From assembly GCF_002159735.1 (NCBI RefSeq), contig NZ_NFJF01000002.1, positions 310,001 to 374,000 of the forward strand: DNA of 64,000 bases, in the 5' to 3' direction. Of this stretch, positions 24,015-33,956 are shown piece after piece. Below the pieces are notes generated by a model. It searched no databases. It was not told the DNA's origin and saw nothing but the letters and a program-made list of their open reading frames with translations. The position numbers and the translations under genes were made by a program. The stretch is from Olsenella sp. An270. Lineage in GTDB: Bacteria; Actinomycetota; Coriobacteriia; Coriobacteriales; Atopobiaceae. Each line of letters begins with the position of its first letter. Position 1 is the first letter of the stretch.

Positions 24015-26423
24015 GTGCGCGCGCGGAGGGTGGCGGCGTGTCGCGCCGACGGCAGGCTCTACGTGCTCCTGGACGTCGGCGGGACGCCGGTCGGCTCGAT
24101 CGTACCGTCCGCCACGGTCGAGGGGCGCGACGTCCCCGTCGAGCTCTACCCCTACGCCCCCGACCCGGCGTCGGGGCTCGTCGTGCTGGTCGCCCCCTAT
24201 CTCGCCCCCTCCACGATCGACGTGCGGCTCCGGGACAACGGGGGAGAGGCGGGCCTCGCCCTGAGCTGCCCCGCGGAGCGCTGGCGCTCCAGCCTGACGT
24301 ATCGGCTCCACCCCGACGTGCCCGTCGCGCTGCGCGGGACCGAGCGGGGCTGGGTGCGGGGGCGCCTCAGGCCCTCGCTCGACCGCTATCTGCGCGGCGA
24401 CGGCCGCGACGTGTGGCGCGTGAGCGTCACCTGGGCGGGGGACGAGGCGACGGACCCCCGTCTCGCCCTCCTCGACGAGCATGGCTTCCCGCTTCCCGCC
24501 GAGGTCTGGCCCTTCGAGCGTCAGACGGGTGTGTCCGCGCCATGGGGAGGGACGCTCAACCACCAGGTCTTCTCGGTCGCCGTGCCCGAGGGCTGCCGCT
24601 CGTTCGTCCTTCTCGCCCACGACGAGGCCGGCGTCGCGGCCGACGGGTTCTGCTCGCTCGACGAGCGGCTCCACCGTGACAAGGAGTACGAGACGTGGCG
24701 TCACCAGCGAGACGCCCGGGCCGACGACGGGCGCTACCGCAGCTGGTTCGCCGAGCACCGGGCCACGCCCGGCCAGCTCGACGCGCAGCGCGCCGCGGCC
24801 CCCGTGGACGGGCCGCTCTTCAGCATCGTCGTGCCGTGCTTCGAGTCCGACGAGACGTACCTGCGCGAGCTCGTGGACTCCGTGCGCGCGCAGAGCTACG
24901 GGCGCTGGGAGCTCCTGCTGGTCGACGCGTCTCCGGAGCGCCGGACGGTCCGCTCGGTCGCGGATGGGTCCTGCGACGCGCGCGTGCGCCGCGTGGCCCT
25001 CGAGGCGAACGCCGGGATCGTGGGCAACACCAATGCCGGGATCGCGCTCGCGCAGGGCGACTACGTGGCCTTCCTCGACCACGACGACCTGCTCGAGCCC
25101 GACGCGCTCTTCTGGTACGCCCGCGCGGCCTCCTCGGACGAGCAGCCCGACGTGCTCTACTGCGACGAGGACCTCTTCGAGCGAAGGGACGCGTGGCACC
25201 AGCCCGTCTTCAAGACGACGAGCCTCAACGTCGACCTGCTCTACAGCCACAACTGCGTGACTCACCTCCTGTGCGTGCGCCGCGCCCTGCTCGAGCGGAT
25301 CGGCCCCTCACCGGAGGATGTCTCGGGCGCGCAGGACTACGACCTCGTGCTGCGCGCGCTCGCCGCGGGCGCGCGCTTCTCCCACGTCCCCCGCGTGCTC
25401 TACCACTGGCGCGAGCACGCCGGGTCCACGAGCGGGGACAACGCGGCGAGCAAGCCCTACGCCGTCGAGGCGGGGCGGCTCGCGCTCGAGCGTCACATGG
25501 CCGCCCGCGGCGTCGCGTGCTCGGTCGAGGAGGCGGCGCACCCCTTCGTCTACCGCGTGCGCTACCGGCTGCCCGACCCGCACCCGCTCGTGAGCGTCGT
25601 CATCCCCTCGCGCGACCACGCCGACGTGCTGCGCACCTGCGTGGAGTCCGTCTTCGCGCGCTCTACCTACGACCGGCTCGAGGTGCTCGTGGTGGAGAAC
25701 GGCAGCCGCGAGGAGGGGACCCGGGCGCTCTACCGCGAGCTCGAGGCCGCCCATCCGGGTGCGTTCTCCGTGGTCGACGCCACGGAGGAGGTTGCGGACG
25801 GCTTCAACTACGCGCGCCTCGTGAACGTGGGCGCGGCCGCGGCGCGGGGCGAGTACCTCCTGCTGCTCAACAACGACACCGAGGTCATCTCGCCCGACTT
25901 CGTGGAGGAGATGCTCGGTTACCTCCAGCGGCCGGAGGTGGGCGTCGTCGGCGCCAAGCTCTACTTCCGAGACGGCCTCACCCAGCACGCGGGCATGCTC
26001 GTCGGGCCCTACGGGGCCGTGTCCCACCCCAACCAGGACTTCCCGCCGTCGCGCGAGGGCTATCTGGCGCGCGCGGTGCGCCCGGGGAACTTCTCGGCCG
26101 TGACCGGGGCCTGCCAGATGGTGCGCCGCTCCGTCTTCGACGAGGTGGGCGGCTACGACGAGTCGTTCGCCGTGGGCTTCAACGACGTCGACTTCTGCTT
26201 CAGGGTGCGCGAGGCGGGCTATCTCGTCACGTTCACGCCCTACGCCGAGCTCCACCACTACGAGTTCGTCTCGCGCGGCCGTGAGGAGGGCGACCCGGAG
26301 AAGATGGTCCGCTGGGAGCGCGAGCGGGCGCGCTTCGCCGAGCGCTGGCCGCGGGTCTTCCGCGACGGCGACCCCTACACCAACCCCAACCTCGACCGCG
26401 ACAGCTTCTACTACGGGCTGTAG
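24015..26423 (+). CDS. glycosyltransferase family 2, two tandem GT2 domains
   Basis: An 802-residue paralogue of the protein at 19294. After an N-terminal beta-rich domain (about 1-240) come GT2 one (about 270-480: FSIVVPCFESD, LDHDDLLEPD, YCDEDLF, LYHWREH) and GT2 two (about 525-780: VSVVIPSRDH, LLLNNDTEVISPD, GFNDVDFCFR). Both active sites appear intact. It starts at GTG 24015 and is the last gene of the GT2 run. Its base composition is as GC-rich as the genome, unlike the 15.6-19.3 kb genes, so the run is probably a mosaic. Confidence 0.88.
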   Translation: MRARRVAACRADGRLYVLLDVGGTPVGSIVPSATVEGRDVPVELYPYAPDPASGLVVLVAPYLAPSTIDVRLRDNGGEAGLALSCPAERWRSSLTYRLHPDVPVALRGTERGWVRGRLRPSLDRYLRGDGRDVWRVSVTWAGDEATDPRLALLDEHGFPLPAEVWPFERQTGVSAPWGGTLNHQVFSVAVPEGCRSFVLLAHDEAGVAADGFCSLDERLHRDKEYETWRHQRDARADDGRYRSWFAEHRATPGQLDAQRAAAPVDGPLFSIVVPCFESDETYLRELVDSVRAQSYGRWELLLVDASPERRTVRSVADGSCDARVRRVALEANAGIVGNTNAGIALAQGDYVAFLDHDDLLEPDALFWYARAASSDEQPDVLYCDEDLFERRDAWHQPVFKTTSLNVDLLYSHNCVTHLLCVRRALLERIGPSPEDVSGAQDYDLVLRALAAGARFSHVPRVLYHWREHAGSTSGDNAASKPYAVEAGRLALERHMAARGVACSVEEAAHPFVYRVRYRLPDPHPLVSVVIPSRDHADVLRTCVESVFARSTYDRLEVLVVENGSREEGTRALYRELEAAHPGAFSVVDATEEVADGFNYARLVNVGAAAARGEYLLLLNNDTEVISPDFVEEMLGYLQRPEVGVVGAKLYFRDGLTQHAGMLVGPYGAVSHPNQDFPPSREGYLARAVRPGNFSAVTGACQMVRRSVFDEVGGYDESFAVGFNDVDFCFRVREAGYLVTFTPYAELHHYEFVSRGREEGDPEKMVRWERERARFAERWPRVFRDGDPYTNPNLDRDSFYYGL

Positions 26424-26490
26424 ACCTTCTCGCCGGCCCTTCTCGCCCACCCTTCGTCGAGGCGGCGCCTTGGCACGGCCTCGCATCGAA

Positions 26491-26548
26491 GCGGAGGAAT
26501 CGCACAGAATCAGGCTCCCCGAGGCGCGATTCTGTGCAGTTCCTCCGC
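26491..26548. repeat. Family A hairpin element (copy A1)
   Basis: Arms of 21 bp (26491-26511 and 26528-26548, two mismatches, 16-nt loop) share the core CACAGAATC with copies A2-A4. Copies of CCTTCTCGCC lie to the left (26425 onwards) and GGGCGAGAAG to the right. The 26424-26681 gap contains nothing else recognisable. Confidence 0.7.
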
Positions 26549-26681
26549 CTCGGTGAACGGGCGTGCGAAGGCGGGCGAGAAGAACCCCGCTCCCGGCAGT
26601 TGTGAAAGATATGAACGGCGCGCTCCTGCGCTACGATGTCTTCTTGGACTGCAAACAGGACCACGTCGATAGGTTTCCTTC

Positions 26682-28604
26682 ATGGCCTCTCACTTCTCCT
26701 CCGGCGACAAGACCCCCAAGAGCGTCCCGACCATCCAGCGCGCCGCGACCGGCTCATCCCCCTACTCGAGGGACAACGCCGCGGCATACGCCACCGTGCG
26801 CAGAGGCGGACGCCCGGGCTCCCCGCGCCGCGGCCGCGTCGTCGCCATCGTCGTCTGCGCGGTCGTCGCCCTGCTGCTCGTCGTGGGCGGGACGGTCGGC
26901 TTCATGCTGTACCGCTCCGCCATGACGGTGAAGGCGAGCGCCGCGACCATCATGGACCAGGTCGACCCGCTCAAGGAGAGCCTCAAGTCGGGCGACGAGG
27001 CGGCGCTCAGCAACGCCGTGAGCACCATCGTCTCCGAGACCGACACCATCCAGCGCGAGGTGAGCGCCCCGCTGTGGACCGTCGCATCCTTCATCCCCGT
27101 CATCGGCGAGGACGTGAGGTCGGTCCAGACCCTGGGGACCGTCGCCTCCGACCTCGTCAACGAGGCGCTCGTCCCGATCACCGACGACCTCGCGGGCGTG
27201 CAGCTCTCGTCGCTCTTCCAGGACGGCGTCGTCAACGTCGAGCTCATCCAGGAGGTCTCCGGCTCGCTGGGAGACGCGCTGCCGGTCATCCAGTCCTCCG
27301 TGGACGCCATCTCCGCGCTTCCCGAGGCCCACATCCCCCAGCTGAGGGAGGTCCTCGACCGCGTGCAGGGGCCCGTGTCCGAGGCGGGCGGCGTCATCGA
27401 GCAGGTCAAGCCCATGATCGACCTGCTGCCCCAGATGCTCGGGGCGGACGGCCAGACGCGCACCTACCTCATCGTGGCCCAGAACAACGCCGAGCTCCGC
27501 TCCACGGGAGGCCTCCCCGGCTCCTGGGGCACCATCACCGTGACCGACGGCGCCATCTCCATGGGCGGGGACTTCCACACGGTCCTGCACAAGGACGGCC
27601 TGCGCGCCTCCGCCACCGACGAGGAGATCAGCTACGTCTGCGCGACCATCCACACCGATCCCGCGCAGATGAACTTCACCCCCGACTTCACCCGCGTGGG
27701 TACCCTCGCGCGTGAGTACTGGGAGCAGGTCGGCAACGGCTCGGTCGACGGCGTCATCGCGATCGACCCGGTCTTCCTGCAGCGTCTGCTTGCCCTCACC
27801 GGCGGCTTCACCGTGGCCGACGGCACCGTCGTGGACGGGTCCAACGCGGCGAGCATTCTGCTCAACGGCGCCTACAAGGCGATCGGCGACGACGGCGACG
27901 CCCAGGACGCGTTCTTCGCCAGCGTCGCCGCGCAGGCGTTCGACCACGTCATGAACAACCTCGGCGGCGTCGACATGACCGCGCTGCTCGACGTCATCCA
28001 GGCGTCCGGCGAGGACGGCCGACTCCTCGTGTGGATGGCCAACGAGGACGAGGAGGCCCTCATGGACCAGCTGGGGCTCTCGGGCGCGCTCGAGGACGAC
28101 CCCGCGACGCCCGAGCTCGGCGTCTACCTCAACGACAGCACCGTCAGCAAGATCAGCTGGTACGCCTCGACGAGCACGGTCGTGGGGGAGGGCGTGACCA
28201 ACGCCGACGGCACGACCACCTATGACGTCACCACCACGCTCTCCAACACCATCACGCCCGAGGAGGCGCAGAGCGTGCCGCGCTACATCTCCGGCTACAA
28301 CCCGCAGAAGCGCGACGTCACCGACATGCTCGTCTACCTCTACGTCTACGCCCCGGCGGGCGGCAGCATCTCCAACTACGCCGTGAGCGAGGGCGGCATT
28401 GTCGACGGCATGTCGCCGATCGACTGCACCGTCTACGGGCGCCAGGTGATCAACTCCTTCGTCCACGCCCGGGCTGGGGAGACGGTGACGATCACCTATC
28501 AGGTGACCGTCCCGGCGGGCGCCACCGAGCCGCTCTCCGTCCGCACGACGCCGCTCGGCCAGGAGTCCCTGATGAGCGTCCAGGAGCCCGGCGCGCAGCA
28601 GTAG
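26682..28604 (+). CDS. DUF4012 membrane-anchored exoprotein
   Basis: A 640-residue protein with a basic, Ser/Arg-rich cytosolic start, one membrane helix (about 53-75) and a large outside part. The TYLIVAQNNAELRSTGGLPGSWG block near residue 262 is the clear signature of DUF4012, a family common in actinobacteria next to surface-polysaccharide genes. Function is not established. Some relatives are grouped with LytR-CpsA-Psr-like wall assembly because of context. It lies directly after the GT2 operon, in its own unit closed by a good terminator. The start is ATG 26682. Confidence 0.85.
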   Translation: MASHFSSGDKTPKSVPTIQRAATGSSPYSRDNAAAYATVRRGGRPGSPRRGRVVAIVVCAVVALLLVVGGTVGFMLYRSAMTVKASAATIMDQVDPLKESLKSGDEAALSNAVSTIVSETDTIQREVSAPLWTVASFIPVIGEDVRSVQTLGTVASDLVNEALVPITDDLAGVQLSSLFQDGVVNVELIQEVSGSLGDALPVIQSSVDAISALPEAHIPQLREVLDRVQGPVSEAGGVIEQVKPMIDLLPQMLGADGQTRTYLIVAQNNAELRSTGGLPGSWGTITVTDGAISMGGDFHTVLHKDGLRASATDEEISYVCATIHTDPAQMNFTPDFTRVGTLAREYWEQVGNGSVDGVIAIDPVFLQRLLALTGGFTVADGTVVDGSNAASILLNGAYKAIGDDGDAQDAFFASVAAQAFDHVMNNLGGVDMTALLDVIQASGEDGRLLVWMANEDEEALMDQLGLSGALEDDPATPELGVYLNDSTVSKISWYASTSTVVGEGVTNADGTTTYDVTTTLSNTITPEEAQSVPRYISGYNPQKRDVTDMLVYLYVYAPAGGSISNYAVSEGGIVDGMSPIDCTVYGRQVINSFVHARAGETVTITYQVTVPAGATEPLSVRTTPLGQESLMSVQEPGAQQ

Positions 28605-28630
28605 CGTCCCGCCGGCTTCGCTTCGACCCG

Positions 28631-28661
28631 AGGAGGGCCGCCCTGGCGCGGCCCTCCTTTT
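28631..28661 (+). terminator. Rho-independent terminator after the DUF4012 gene
   Basis: Stem AGGAGGGCCGC (28631-28641) with GCGGCCCTCCT (28648-28658), loop of 6, followed by TTT. Confidence 0.85.
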
Positions 28662-28780
28662 GGTATGTGAGAATTCGGTTTACTCCTACCTCGGCGACCT
28701 CGCCTGAGGTAACGTTACGCACGATATGGTCAGTCCACGGTCCCGAATCGAGACATCACCGAGCCACTGGAGGATAGTCG

Positions 28781-30439
28781 ATGACCAAGTCCCGAACCAT
28801 CACCCGTCGCGACGCCCTGGCCTGCTCCACCCTCGCCGCCGGCGCCGTCGCCCTTGCGGGCGCCACCCCCGCCGGCGCGGAGGAGCCTGGGAGCGTCCTG
28901 TCCGCCGACGTCGTCGACTACCTCTACATCGACAGCGCCTCGCTCGGCTTTGGTGAGGAGCAGCACGTCGTCGCCGCCCTGAGGGACCGCTCCGGCTTCA
29001 GCGCCGCGACGCTCTCCCTGCTCAACGTCGACACGGGGGCACAGCGTGACGTCGCACTCTCCAAGACGGTCGACAACACGCTGCTCTTCTCGCTCAACGT
29101 TGACGGCGAGGGCACCTACTACGTCCAGACGCTCTCCCTCACGGACGCCTCCGGCTCCCTCGTCGTGGACTTCTCCGACGCCGACGCCTCCGTCCGCTCC
29201 TTCGAGGTGAGCGCCGCCTCCGCCGCGCCCATGCTGCTGAACGCGGACGGCGCCGATGAGGACGTCGCGTTCGAGGTGTACGGCTCCGACTCCGAGGGCG
29301 AGCTGGTGAGCGCCGCATCGATTGAGGACGCCGCGGCCGTGGCCGTCTCCTCCGTGGACGCCGAGCCCCAGGCGCGGGGCACGGGCGTCGTGGTGGCGCT
29401 CGACCCCGGCCACGTGGGCGCCAGCTCCGGAGCCTCCGGCAACGGCCTGCGCGAGGAGGAGATCACCTGGAAGATCGCCCAGTACTGCCGCTCGGAGCTC
29501 GACACCTACGAGGGCGTCTCATCCTTCTTCACGGTGACGCCGAGCGAGAGCATCGGCACGGGCAGGACCGAGCTCAAGACCCGCGTGAGCAGGGCAAAGA
29601 GCGGCGGTGCCGACGTGCTGGTGAGCCTGCACATCAACTCGACCGGCAACGGCAGCGCCTATGGCGCGGAGGTCTACTACCCCTACAACGGGAGCTACAA
29701 CAACTCCACGCACGCCGTCGGCAAGGCCCTCGCCGACAAGATCGTCGTCCAGCTGGAGGCCCTCGGCCTCTACAACCGCGGGACCAAGATCAGGGTCATC
29801 AACGGCGACGACGACTATGCCTATGCGGACGGCAGCGATGGCGACTACTACGGCATCATCCGCTACGCGCGCCAGGAGAACCTGCCCGCCATCATCGTGG
29901 AGCACGCCTTCATCGACAACAGGAGCGACGCCGCCAACTTCCTGAACTCGCCCGAGAAGCTCAGGCGGCTCGGCGTGGCGGACGCTGCGGGCATCGCCAA
30001 CTACTTCGGCCTCTCCAAGGCCGGGGCCTCCGACGGCACGATGTACCGCCTCTACAACCCCAACAGCGGCGAGCACTTCTACACCGCGAGCTCCGGCGAG
30101 CGGGACAACCTGATCGCGGCGGGCTGGAACTACGAGGGCGTGGGCTGGACGGCCCCGACGAGCTCGAACACCCCGGTCTACCGCCTCTACAACCCCAACG
30201 CCGGGGACCACCACTACACCACGAGCGACTACGAGCGCGACAGCCTGGTCAAGGCCGGCTGGCGCTACGAGGGCGTCGGCTGGTACTCCGACGACGCGAA
30301 GTCCGTCCCCCTCTACCGTCAGTACAACCCCAACGCGCGGTCCGGCACGCACAACTACACCACGAGTACCTACGAGCGCGACAGCCTGATCAAGGCGGGC
30401 TGGCGCGACGAGGGCATCGGCTGGTACGCCCTCTCGTAG
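28781..30439 (+). CDS. secreted N-acetylmuramoyl-L-alanine amidase (Amidase_3) with three DUF5648-type repeats
   Basis: A 552-residue exported wall hydrolase. The first 36 residues carry a twin-arginine-like signal (TITRRDALA then a hydrophobic run to PAGA), so Tat export is likely. An unassigned beta-rich domain follows (about 40-195). Amidase_3 lies at about 200-415 with the zinc ligands in LDPGHVG, LREEEI and VSLHINS and the catalytic Glu in IIVEHAFIDN. The last 140 residues are three repeats of the YRLYNPNSGEHFYTAS...GWxYEGVGW type, presumed wall-binding. The same module appears in the next two genes. Confidence 0.9.
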   Translation: MTKSRTITRRDALACSTLAAGAVALAGATPAGAEEPGSVLSADVVDYLYIDSASLGFGEEQHVVAALRDRSGFSAATLSLLNVDTGAQRDVALSKTVDNTLLFSLNVDGEGTYYVQTLSLTDASGSLVVDFSDADASVRSFEVSAASAAPMLLNADGADEDVAFEVYGSDSEGELVSAASIEDAAAVAVSSVDAEPQARGTGVVVALDPGHVGASSGASGNGLREEEITWKIAQYCRSELDTYEGVSSFFTVTPSESIGTGRTELKTRVSRAKSGGADVLVSLHINSTGNGSAYGAEVYYPYNGSYNNSTHAVGKALADKIVVQLEALGLYNRGTKIRVINGDDDYAYADGSDGDYYGIIRYARQENLPAIIVEHAFIDNRSDAANFLNSPEKLRRLGVADAAGIANYFGLSKAGASDGTMYRLYNPNSGEHFYTASSGERDNLIAAGWNYEGVGWTAPTSSNTPVYRLYNPNAGDHHYTTSDYERDSLVKAGWRYEGVGWYSDDAKSVPLYRQYNPNARSGTHNYTTSTYERDSLIKAGWRDEGIGWYALS

Positions 30440-30463
30440 CACGACGACAGATTGGAACCGTAT

Positions 30464-31564
30464 ATGACGCGCTCCCACCGACTGCGCAGCCTCGCGCTCT
30501 CCGCCCTGCTCGCGTTCTCCGTCGCCGTGACGGCCTCGCCCGTCTGCGCCGTCGCCGAGGAGGCCACCGAGGGCACGGGGCAGGCTGCGATGTACCGTCT
30601 CTACAACCCCAACAGCGGCGAGCACTTCTACACCGCTAACAACTACGAGGCGGAGTTCCTCGTCGACGAGGGCTGGGACTACGAGGGCGTGGGCTGGATG
30701 GCCCCGACCACGTCGAGCACCCCGGTCTACCGCCTCTACAACCCCAACGCCGGAGACCACCACTACACCACCTCGGTCGCCGAGCGCGACCACCTCAAGT
30801 CCGTGGGCTGGCGCGACGAGGGAATCGGCTGGTACTCCGACGACGCCAAGACCGTGGCGCTGCTGCGCCAGTACAACCCCAACGCGGCCGCGGGCGCCCA
30901 CAACTTCACCACGAGCGAGTTCGAGAGGGACAGCCTCGTCAAGGCGGGCTGGCGCGACGAGGGAATCGGCTGGTACGGCTGCGGCACGGGCGAGGAGGAC
31001 CCCTACAAGGGCGTCCTCACGCGCACGCCCATCATGGGGAAGTCCACCGCGACGGTCGACCAGATGGTCGCCTACTACAACCGCACCGGTAAGACCTATC
31101 CCTCCGACGTGTACGCGCGCTACGGCGCGGCAGACATCCGCGCGTTCTGCACCATCCTGGTCGAGGAGGCGAACGCCGAGGGGATCAACGCGGAGGTGCT
31201 CTTCGCCCAGGCGATGCACGAGACCGGCAACCTGCAGTTCGGCGGTCAGGTGAGCGCCGAGCAGTGCAACTTCGGCGGTCTCGGCGCCACCAACGGCGGC
31301 GCGGCCGGGGCCGACTTCAGGCAGGTCGCCGAGGAGCACGGCTACGAGGAGTCCGACAGCGTCCGCATCGGCCTGCGCGCGCAGGTGCAGCACCTCAAGG
31401 CGTACGCGACCAAGGGCCCGCTCAACAACGAGTGCGTCGACCCGCGCTTCGGCCTGGTCCCTCGTGGCGTCGCTCCGTACGTCGAGCTTCTCGCCGGCAG
31501 GTGGGCGGTCCCCGGGGACGGCTACGGGAAGGCGCTCGTCACCATCATGGAGAAGGTCGCCTAG
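30464..31564 (+). CDS. secreted glucosaminidase (GH73-like) with three N-terminal DUF5648-type repeats
   Basis: A 366-residue exported protein: signal peptide (about 1-28, ending VCAVAEE), three YRLYNPNSGEH-type repeats (about 44-180) and a glucosaminidase domain (about 190-366) with LFAQAMHETGNLQFGG holding the presumed catalytic Glu, and SVRIGLRAQVQHLKAYA. Members cut the GlcNAc-MurNAc bonds of peptidoglycan. ATG 30464 has GGAA 7 nt upstream. An in-frame TTG 12 bp earlier is less likely. Module order is the reverse of the amidase gene, with repeats first and enzyme last. Confidence 0.88.
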   Translation: MTRSHRLRSLALSALLAFSVAVTASPVCAVAEEATEGTGQAAMYRLYNPNSGEHFYTANNYEAEFLVDEGWDYEGVGWMAPTTSSTPVYRLYNPNAGDHHYTTSVAERDHLKSVGWRDEGIGWYSDDAKTVALLRQYNPNAAAGAHNFTTSEFERDSLVKAGWRDEGIGWYGCGTGEEDPYKGVLTRTPIMGKSTATVDQMVAYYNRTGKTYPSDVYARYGAADIRAFCTILVEEANAEGINAEVLFAQAMHETGNLQFGGQVSAEQCNFGGLGATNGGAAGADFRQVAEEHGYEESDSVRIGLRAQVQHLKAYATKGPLNNECVDPRFGLVPRGVAPYVELLAGRWAVPGDGYGKALVTIMEKVA

Positions 31565-31585
31565 CTGCGATCTCATCGATCAATC

Positions 31586-31620
31586 GGGGGCGCGTCCGGA
31601 ACCGGGCGCGCCCCCTGTGA
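31586..31620 (+). terminator. possible terminator hairpin
   Basis: A perfect 9-bp stem GGGGGCGCG/CGCGCCCCC (31586-31594 with 31607-31615) follows the glucosaminidase gene. The tail TGTGATTGT is only weakly T-rich, so termination may be partial. Confidence 0.5.
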
Positions 31621-31706
31621 TTGTGAGGAGGGCGCTCTTCTCGGCGACACGACGACGACTCTCGTGGTACAGTCAAACGGTTTGCCAATTGATAGATGGG
31701 AAGAGC

Positions 31707-33947
31707 ATGAGAAACCGCATCGCTGTCGTGGCCGTCTGTCTTTCTCTCGTCCTCGCCGCCGCGCTCGCCCCCCTCGGCGTCAGCGCCGAGGCGACGGAGC
31801 CCGAGGCCGAGTCCGAGGAGGCGGTCGTCGAGGTCGCGGATACCCCGTCGCAGGACGTCGTCACCGACGACGATCCCCCTCAGACCGACGAGGTCCCCGA
31901 CTCCGGCGCCGATCAGGAGGAGGGGGACTCCGCCGACGACTCCGGCTCCCAGGGGCAGGGCGCCGAGACCGGCGAAGGGGATGAGGAGGGAGAAGCGCCC
32001 GCCGACGAGACGGGCGACCCGACGGAGGGCTCCGACGACGAGACGGGCGAGCCGGAGGAGGCCCCCGCCGAGGTGTCGACGCTCTCCGCGGACCCCGAGC
32101 CTCGCGCCGCCACGTCCATGAAGCCGATGTACCGCCTCTACAACCCCAACAGCGGCGAGCACTTCTACACCGCGAGCAACTACGAGGCCCGGAGCCTGGT
32201 CTCGGCCGGCTGGCGCTACGAGGGCGTGGGCTGGATGGCCCCGGCCACGTCGAGCACCCCGGTCTACCGCCTCTACAACCCCAACGCCGGGGACCACCAC
32301 TACACCACGAGCGCCTACGAGCGCGACCACCTCAAGTCCGTGGGCTGGCGCGACGAGGGAATCGGCTGGTACTCGGACGACGCCAAGACCGTGCCGCTGC
32401 TGCGCCAGTACAACCCCAACGCCCGCGCGGGCGCCCACAACTTCACGGCGAGCACCTACGAGCGCGACAGCCTCGTCAAGGCGGGCTGGCGCGACGAGGG
32501 CATCGGCTGGTACGGCAGCGGGTCGGCCGGCGACGATCCCGCCCACGGTCTGCTCACGCGCACCCCCATCGTGGGCGACTCCACGGCGAGCGCCTCCACG
32601 ATGGCCGCCTACTTCAAGGCGATGGGCCGCTCCTACCCCTCCGACGTCTACTCGGCGTACGGTGCCGGCAGCATCGATGACTTCTGCCGCATCCTCGAGG
32701 AGGAGGCGAAGGCGGAGGGCGTCAACCCCGCCGTCGTGTTTGCCCAGGCCATGGTCGAGACCAATAACCTCAGGTTTGGCGGTCGGGTGAGCGCCGCGCA
32801 GTGCAACTTCGCGAGCCTGGGTGTTACGGGCGACAACGCACGGGGAACGGACTTCTCCTCCTACGGCTCCGACGCGGTGAGGATGGGGCTGCGCGCCCAG
32901 GTGCAGCACCTCAAGGCCTACGCCACGGACGCACCGCTCAAGAACGCCTGCGTCGACGCGGGCTACGACGCCGTGCCCAAGGGCAGCGCCGCCTACGTCG
33001 AGCTCTTGGGCTCCGGGGTCTGGTCCGGCGACTCGGGATACGCCTCCAAGATCGTGAAGATTCTCGACGCCTACGCGCCCACGTTCGTGACGAGCTCCGA
33101 GAAGTCCTACAGCGCCGTGTACAACTACGAGTTCTACCGTACCAAGTACCCCGACATCGCCGCCGCCTTCGGGGACGACAGGGCGGCGACGCTCAACCAC
33201 TTCCTGACGCTGGGCGTCAGGGAGCGGCGCCAGGCCTGCGCGACCTTCTCGGTCCAGTCGTACTACAACCAGTACGAGGACGTGCGCCGGGCGTACGGCA
33301 CGAACATGCTGGCGATCTGCCGGCACTACATCCAGTACGGCAAGTCCGAGGGGCGCGCCGGGACGGGCTGCTCGACCCTCCAGGGCTCGTGGCAGTACCA
33401 CAACGTCGCCTGGGCCGGCCAGCCCAACGGCTACTGGTGCGGCCCCGCCTCCGGCTACATGATCCTGCGCAACGTCGGGGCCAACACCTCCGCGAGCGGG
33501 ACGCCGCTCACGATGGGCAACGTCGCGAGCTACATGGGCACCACGACGAGCGGCACCAGCTTCGCCAACCGCGCCTTCGCCAACGGCATGAACAACTGGC
33601 TCGGCAAGAGCGTCTACACGACGGTCCACACCCCGTCCTACTCGACGGTGCGCGCTGCGATTCTGGACTCCTACAACAACGGCTACGCCTCAGCGGTCGA
33701 CACGCAGGAGCGTCGCGGCGGCCCGCACCTCAACGGGCACAGCAACAGCACCTTCTCCCACATCATGGTCGTCGACGCCTACAACCTGAGCAGCGACACG
33801 GCGACGATTGTCGATCCCGGCGCGGGCACGATCTGGGGCGCCTCGGCGCAGAAGTTCAGCGTCAACCTCAACTATCTCGTGACCCAGTTCATGCAGAAGG
33901 AAGTCTTCTTCGACCGCGAGCACATCGGCCTTCACTACGCCCGTTAG
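31707..33947 (+). CDS. secreted glucosaminidase - C39-like peptidase fusion with DUF5648-type repeats
   Basis: A 746-residue exported protein in five parts: signal peptide (about 1-27), an acidic Glu/Asp/Pro-rich linker (about 28-135), three YRLYNPNSGEH-type repeats (about 140-275), a glucosaminidase (about 280-465; FAQAMVETNNLRFGG), two copies of a YxxxYPDxxxAFGxD...HFxxxGxxEGR repeat (about 470-560), and a C39-like papain-fold domain (about 575-746) with Cys in YWCGPASGYMIL, His in FSHIMVVDAY and Asp in TIVDPGAG. The last domain could cut peptide cross-links or process a secreted peptide. ATG 31707 follows TGGGAAGAG. Confidence 0.87.
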   Translation: MRNRIAVVAVCLSLVLAAALAPLGVSAEATEPEAESEEAVVEVADTPSQDVVTDDDPPQTDEVPDSGADQEEGDSADDSGSQGQGAETGEGDEEGEAPADETGDPTEGSDDETGEPEEAPAEVSTLSADPEPRAATSMKPMYRLYNPNSGEHFYTASNYEARSLVSAGWRYEGVGWMAPATSSTPVYRLYNPNAGDHHYTTSAYERDHLKSVGWRDEGIGWYSDDAKTVPLLRQYNPNARAGAHNFTASTYERDSLVKAGWRDEGIGWYGSGSAGDDPAHGLLTRTPIVGDSTASASTMAAYFKAMGRSYPSDVYSAYGAGSIDDFCRILEEEAKAEGVNPAVVFAQAMVETNNLRFGGRVSAAQCNFASLGVTGDNARGTDFSSYGSDAVRMGLRAQVQHLKAYATDAPLKNACVDAGYDAVPKGSAAYVELLGSGVWSGDSGYASKIVKILDAYAPTFVTSSEKSYSAVYNYEFYRTKYPDIAAAFGDDRAATLNHFLTLGVRERRQACATFSVQSYYNQYEDVRRAYGTNMLAICRHYIQYGKSEGRAGTGCSTLQGSWQYHNVAWAGQPNGYWCGPASGYMILRNVGANTSASGTPLTMGNVASYMGTTTSGTSFANRAFANGMNNWLGKSVYTTVHTPSYSTVRAAILDSYNNGYASAVDTQERRGGPHLNGHSNSTFSHIMVVDAYNLSSDTATIVDPGAGTIWGASAQKFSVNLNYLVTQFMQKEVFFDREHIGLHYAR

Positions 33948-33956
33948 GAGGCGCGC

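Noticed and set aside
26424-26681. Small gene in either strand around repeat A1
   Set aside because: Open frames here are made of the palindrome itself, have no ribosome-binding site and resemble nothing known.
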